Shown piece after piece: positions 60,928 through 64,000 of a DNA stretch of 64,000 nucleotides. This DNA comes from Cryptomeria japonica (Eukaryota; Streptophyta; Pinopsida; Cupressales; Cupressaceae), in contig NC_081406.1 in NCBI RefSeq assembly GCF_030272615.1, positions 479,414,900 through 479,478,899 of the forward strand. The letters run 5' to 3'. The translations under genes were made by a program, and so were the position numbers. Below the pieces are notes generated by a model. That model did not search any database, was not told where the DNA came from, and saw nothing but the letters and a program-made list of their open reading frames with translations. Every line of letters starts with the position of its first letter. Within the stretch, counting starts at the first letter, position 1.

Positions 60928-62007
60928 CACCCGGGGAAAACCCCCCGCCCACTGCCATCACCACTCCCGCACCCCCCTGCTTCCACTCCCGCGTGTTAAG
61001 AAAAAAAGATGCCGCTCGTCTCTCCACCCACCGCCATTAAAAAAAAAGAGGGGAATTCGCTTCCGGTTCGGCCCTGCGCGCCGCCTCCCATGGCCACCGC
61101 CACTCTTTCACCTACACACACACACACCCAGCCCACACATAAAAAGAGAAAATAAAGAACATATGTATGTAAAAAAATAAAATAAAACACATGCCCTAAC
61201 CCTAATTTCGGGTTAGGGCAAATTCACTTGGTTACATTTTAAAAGAAAAAAAAAATTGTGTGTGGGATGTTTAAAAGGGGGTTGTTATTTTAAATTAAGT
61301 AAAAACACCCCCCCCCCCCCCCCCCCCTCCTTCCTATTAGAATATACTTATAAGCATTTATATAAACAATTATAGGTAAACATATATATATATATATATA
61401 TATATACAGTTGAACTCTTATATTTATTGTTGAAATAGTTAGTTGTAAAACTAATCAGAGTTTTCCTATAGCTTCATTTAAGAGCCAGACTTAGATTTAT
61501 TTGAGTTAAGGCTAGGGGGAAATATTGATAACTACCCTTGCATTAGGAAGCTTTAGAAGTTAAATTATCTTGGCCTCCATTAAAATAATTTCATAGCACA
61601 AATGCTATTATGGGGGTTAGTTTTGACCCTCTAGACAAGTGTTAGATAAATTATTTTTATTGTTAAACTAAGCTAAGGATTATTTAGTCAGTCCCTAGGT
61701 AATTTAAGAACTATAAGAGACTAATGGACAATTAATTTTAAAGATCATACAATAAGTTGAGATTAATTGCTAAGAGAGTTTAATCATTTATTTAAGGAGG
61801 AATAGTGATTACTCTTGTGGAGAAATATTAGCCCGCTTATAACTTGGAAAATTTTATCACCCGATTAATTTAATTGTTTGATTCACTCAAAACATAGTTA
61901 AGACCAAACTAGTTGCATTATTTTAATTAAGTTGGTCGTACTAGGTAAAGTATTAAAAAAAAAAAAAAAAAATTATTCCGTTTGTGCCCAAAAGTTTGGG
62001 CATGACA

Positions 62008-62084
62008 GTATTTTGTATTAAAAGTTATAATCTGTTAACAATTGATTCACCCCCTCTCTCAGTTGTTCATTGGTTATCCTAACA
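62008..62084 (+). repeat. El-4 5' LTR, second segment
   Basis: Starts with the duplicated GTATT (62008-62012) and ends TTGGTTATCCTAACA. Contains GATTCACCCCCTCTCTCAG, the shared Copia-type LTR end. Confidence 0.85.
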
Positions 62085-62086
62085 AT

Positions 62087-62098
62087 TGGTATCATAGC
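62087..62098 (+). promoter_or_regulatory. El-4 primer binding site (initiator Met tRNA)
   Basis: TGGTATCATAGC, one base off the usual TGGTATCAGAGC, two bases after the LTR. Confidence 0.85.
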
Positions 62099-62142
62099 TT
62101 TGGTCCTCTTTTGCAGAAGCTTAACCGCTTGAGGTAGATCCT

Positions 62143-64000
62143 ATGGCAACTAACACCTCTAATCCATCGGCAACTATTTTTAGAAGAGAAATCTCTAAGC
62201 CTGATGGAACAAATTATGGGATATGGAAAATTCAAATGGAGACTCATCTTAGATGTATTGGCGAGGATATTTGGGAGATCTCTGAGAAAGGATACAGACC
62301 TTATGATTTGGCATCTAGCAATCCTGCTCCTGTAGACTTGGATAAGAATATCGAAAATGATTGCAGAGCTAGAGAAGCCCTCTTGTATGCACTTACTAAT
62401 TAGTAGATCATGGGATTAAGTGATAAATCATTGGCTAAGGTTATGTGGGACAAATTTTAAACTTTGAATGAAGGTGATCCTACTGTCAAAATTACTAAAC
62501 TTGATGGTTATCGAGTAAGATATGAAAACTTGAAAATGGAAGATAATGAAAGAATTGTTGTGTTTATGGAAAGAGTAAATGAGATTGTTATGGGAATTCA
62601 ATGTTGTGGAGGATTTCTAAGTGAAGATGAAAAAGTTTCCAAAGTCTTGAGAGCCCTTCCACCGGCTTACAAGATGAAGGCAACTGTAATTAGTGAGTTA
62701 AGATCAATGACAAACACTTTAGTTAACAAAGACATTCTGATTGGTAAATTATCTGCTTTTGAGCTTGAAGAATTTGGATCTCTGGAGCTGTAAAATTTGA
62801 ACCTTCTTTTCATGAATCAGCATCATCAACATCTATCAGAAAAACTAATTGGAAAGCCCTTTATAAAAAATAATTAGAAGACATGAGGAAATAAGATGAA
62901 GAATTTGAGCAACTTGAAGCCTTATTTGCTAGAAAAGTAGCTAAAAGACCAACTGGAAGTAAGTATGAAGGATAAGCACCTTTTAAATATTTTTCATGTA
63001 ATAAGATTGGTCATTTTGCATCTAGATGTCTTGAAAGGAATGCAAGGTTTGAGGAAAGAGATAAGAAATCTTTTAATCCTAACCAAAACAAATATAGAGT
63101 CAAGAAAAGTAAACAATGCTACATAGCAGATGAGGAAGGAGTAACTAATGACTCTAGAGATGAACCAACAAAAGACTCTACTAGTGGATCTTGAAATGGA
63201 AAAAAAATTGGTGTTCTATGCTTTGAAGGAAGATGAACCAGAACTGGCAGAAAAATTTGAAGATAAGGATGAATGGGTAATTGATAGTGGATGCTCACAT
63301 CATATGACTGGAGATTAAGGGAAATTTTTGTCCCTACAAGAATACAATGGCGGTCAAGGCAGATTTGGAGATGACAAGGCATATATGATCAAAGGTAGAG
63401 GTATTATTTCTTTGGATGGCAAGCATAATACTGATAATATCTATTATGTAGAAGGTTTAAAGAATAATCTTTTGAGTGTTCGTCAATTGGTTGATAAGGG
63501 TTTTCAACTTCAGTTTAAAGATATAAAATGCAAAATCATTAACAAGACTGGTTTGGAGATTGCAACCGGTATTCAGACTGGAAGTAATATATTTCACTTG
63601 AACACTGGTAATAAGACATGTTTAATTCCTCAAATTGATGAGAGTTGGCTATGTCATAAGAGGTTATGTCATTTTAATTTTGATTGTACTGTTAAGATCA
63701 GTTCAACTAAGGCAGTCAAAGATATACCTAAGATTATGAAGCCTTATAATCCGGTATGTAAGGAATGTCAATTGGGTAAGAAAGTCAGAAGTTCTTTTAA
63801 GAGTATACATGATAAATCTAATGATGTACTTGATTTGATTCACACTAACTTATGTGGTCCAACAAGGACTAGAAGCTTTTGAGGTGATAGGTATTTCATG
63901 TTGATTATTGATGACTATTCTAGAATGGTGTGGGTGACTTATCTAAGGGAGAAGTCTGAAGCTTTTGAGAAATTCAATATCTTTAAAGTGAAGGTTGAAA
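62143..64000 (+). pseudogene. El-4 Copia gag-pol, decayed and cut by the window end
   Basis: ATG 62143 (CCTATGGC) opens a UBN2-type Copia gag (SKPDGTNYGIWKIQMETHLR; later LKMEDNERIVVFMERVNEIV and VSKVLRALPPAYK). Stops: tandem TAG TAG at 62401, TAA 62458, TAA 62791. The zinc knuckle at 62990-63040 is in another frame and has lost its first Cys (FSCNKIGHFASRC). Then protease WVIDSGCSHHMTGD (63280), a gag-pre-integrase region (YVEGLKNNLLSVRQLVDKGF), CKECQLGKK zinc-binding residues and the integrase start LIIDDYSRMVWVTYL. TGA 63880 and another stop near 63317 interrupt it. RT and RNase H would lie beyond the window. Confidence 0.85.

Larger units (their letters stand above)
48479..62007 (+). mobile_element. 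Complete Ty3/Gypsy chromovirus-like element, giant LTRs (13.5 kb)
   Basis: LTRs 48479-52798 (4,320 bp) and 57739-62007 (4,269 bp), flanked by GTATT (48474-48478 and 62008-62012). Primer site at 52802, one gag-pol frame 52972-57710, polypurine tract at 57727. The LTRs are nearly two thirds of the element. By eye they differ at roughly 14 sites in the first 1.3 kb (about 1%), plus length changes in microsatellites, so insertion is recent relative to El-2 and El-3. The related LTR on the minus strand (11698-31203) is clearly older. Confidence 0.95.
57739..62007 (+). repeat. Gypsy 3' LTR (4,269 bp)
   Basis: Near-identical to 48479-52798. The main differences are microsatellite lengths: the (AT)n at 60293-60377 is about 85 bp here but about 10 bp at the matching place in the 5' LTR (near 51033), whereas the (AT)n runs at 51113 and 51348 are shorter here. 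Confidence 0.95.
47279..64000 (+). mobile_element. El-4: Copia element with pol, interrupted by a Gypsy
   Basis: LTR starts TGTTGGCATTATGG at 47279, is interrupted after 48478 by the Gypsy element (48479-62007, plus duplicated GTATT) and resumes at 62008, ending ATCCTAACA at 62084. The primer site and gag-pol follow and run off the window in the integrase region. The pentamer CAGGA (47274-47278) would be the left target duplication. Its LTR shares blocks with El-1 and El-2, so it is a candidate autonomous relative. Confidence 0.85.

Overview
The window is plant nuclear DNA from a large, repeat-dominated genome. The LTR retrotransposon lineages (initiator-Met tRNA primer sites, Sirevirus-like Copia ends, a chromodomain-type Gypsy), the very long LTRs and the deep nesting fit a gymnosperm such as a conifer. 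That is an inference from character, not a database match. I found no intact host gene; nearly everything is mobile DNA in various states of decay. All comparisons were made by eye without alignment software.

Layout: 1-3865 is the 3' part of a Copia-derived LTR element without visible pol (El-1). 4277-11275 is a second such element (El-2) with three LTRs and a 5-bp target duplication. 11698-31203 is a minus-strand solo LTR of a giant-LTR Gypsy family, split by a roughly 14.8-kb hAT-type DNA transposon (about 15051-29821). The transposon holds a decayed transposase on the plus strand, a convergent gene of about 1,365 codons (G-patch-like motif plus coiled coil) on the minus strand, a repeat-rich intergenic region with a solo LTR of the El-1 family, and two small unrecognised coding regions. 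31204-33592 is AT-rich DNA without genes. 33593-41563 is a third pol-less element (El-3). 41564-47278 holds degenerate repeats, a minus-strand Gypsy pol remnant and a minus-strand Copia-type LTR remnant. From 47279 to the window end lies an autonomous-type Copia element (El-4), whose 5' LTR is interrupted by a complete 13.5-kb Gypsy element (48479-62007) with 4.3-kb LTRs.

How the parts relate: El-1, El-2 and El-3 share one plan. Where complete it is a coiled-coil plus zinc-knuckle ORF1, a large ORF2 of unknown function, and no protease, integrase, reverse transcriptase or RNase H. Their LTR ends and PPT region resemble those of the pol-bearing El-4, so they look like parasites of an El-4-type Copia/Sirevirus. 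Coding regions are broken mostly by point nonsense mutations, strongly biased to TAG and TGA, as expected from deamination of methylated CHG and CG sites. Best leads for something undescribed: the shared ORF2 of the pol-less elements, the two-gene hAT transposon, and the hairpin array inside the giant Gypsy LTRs.
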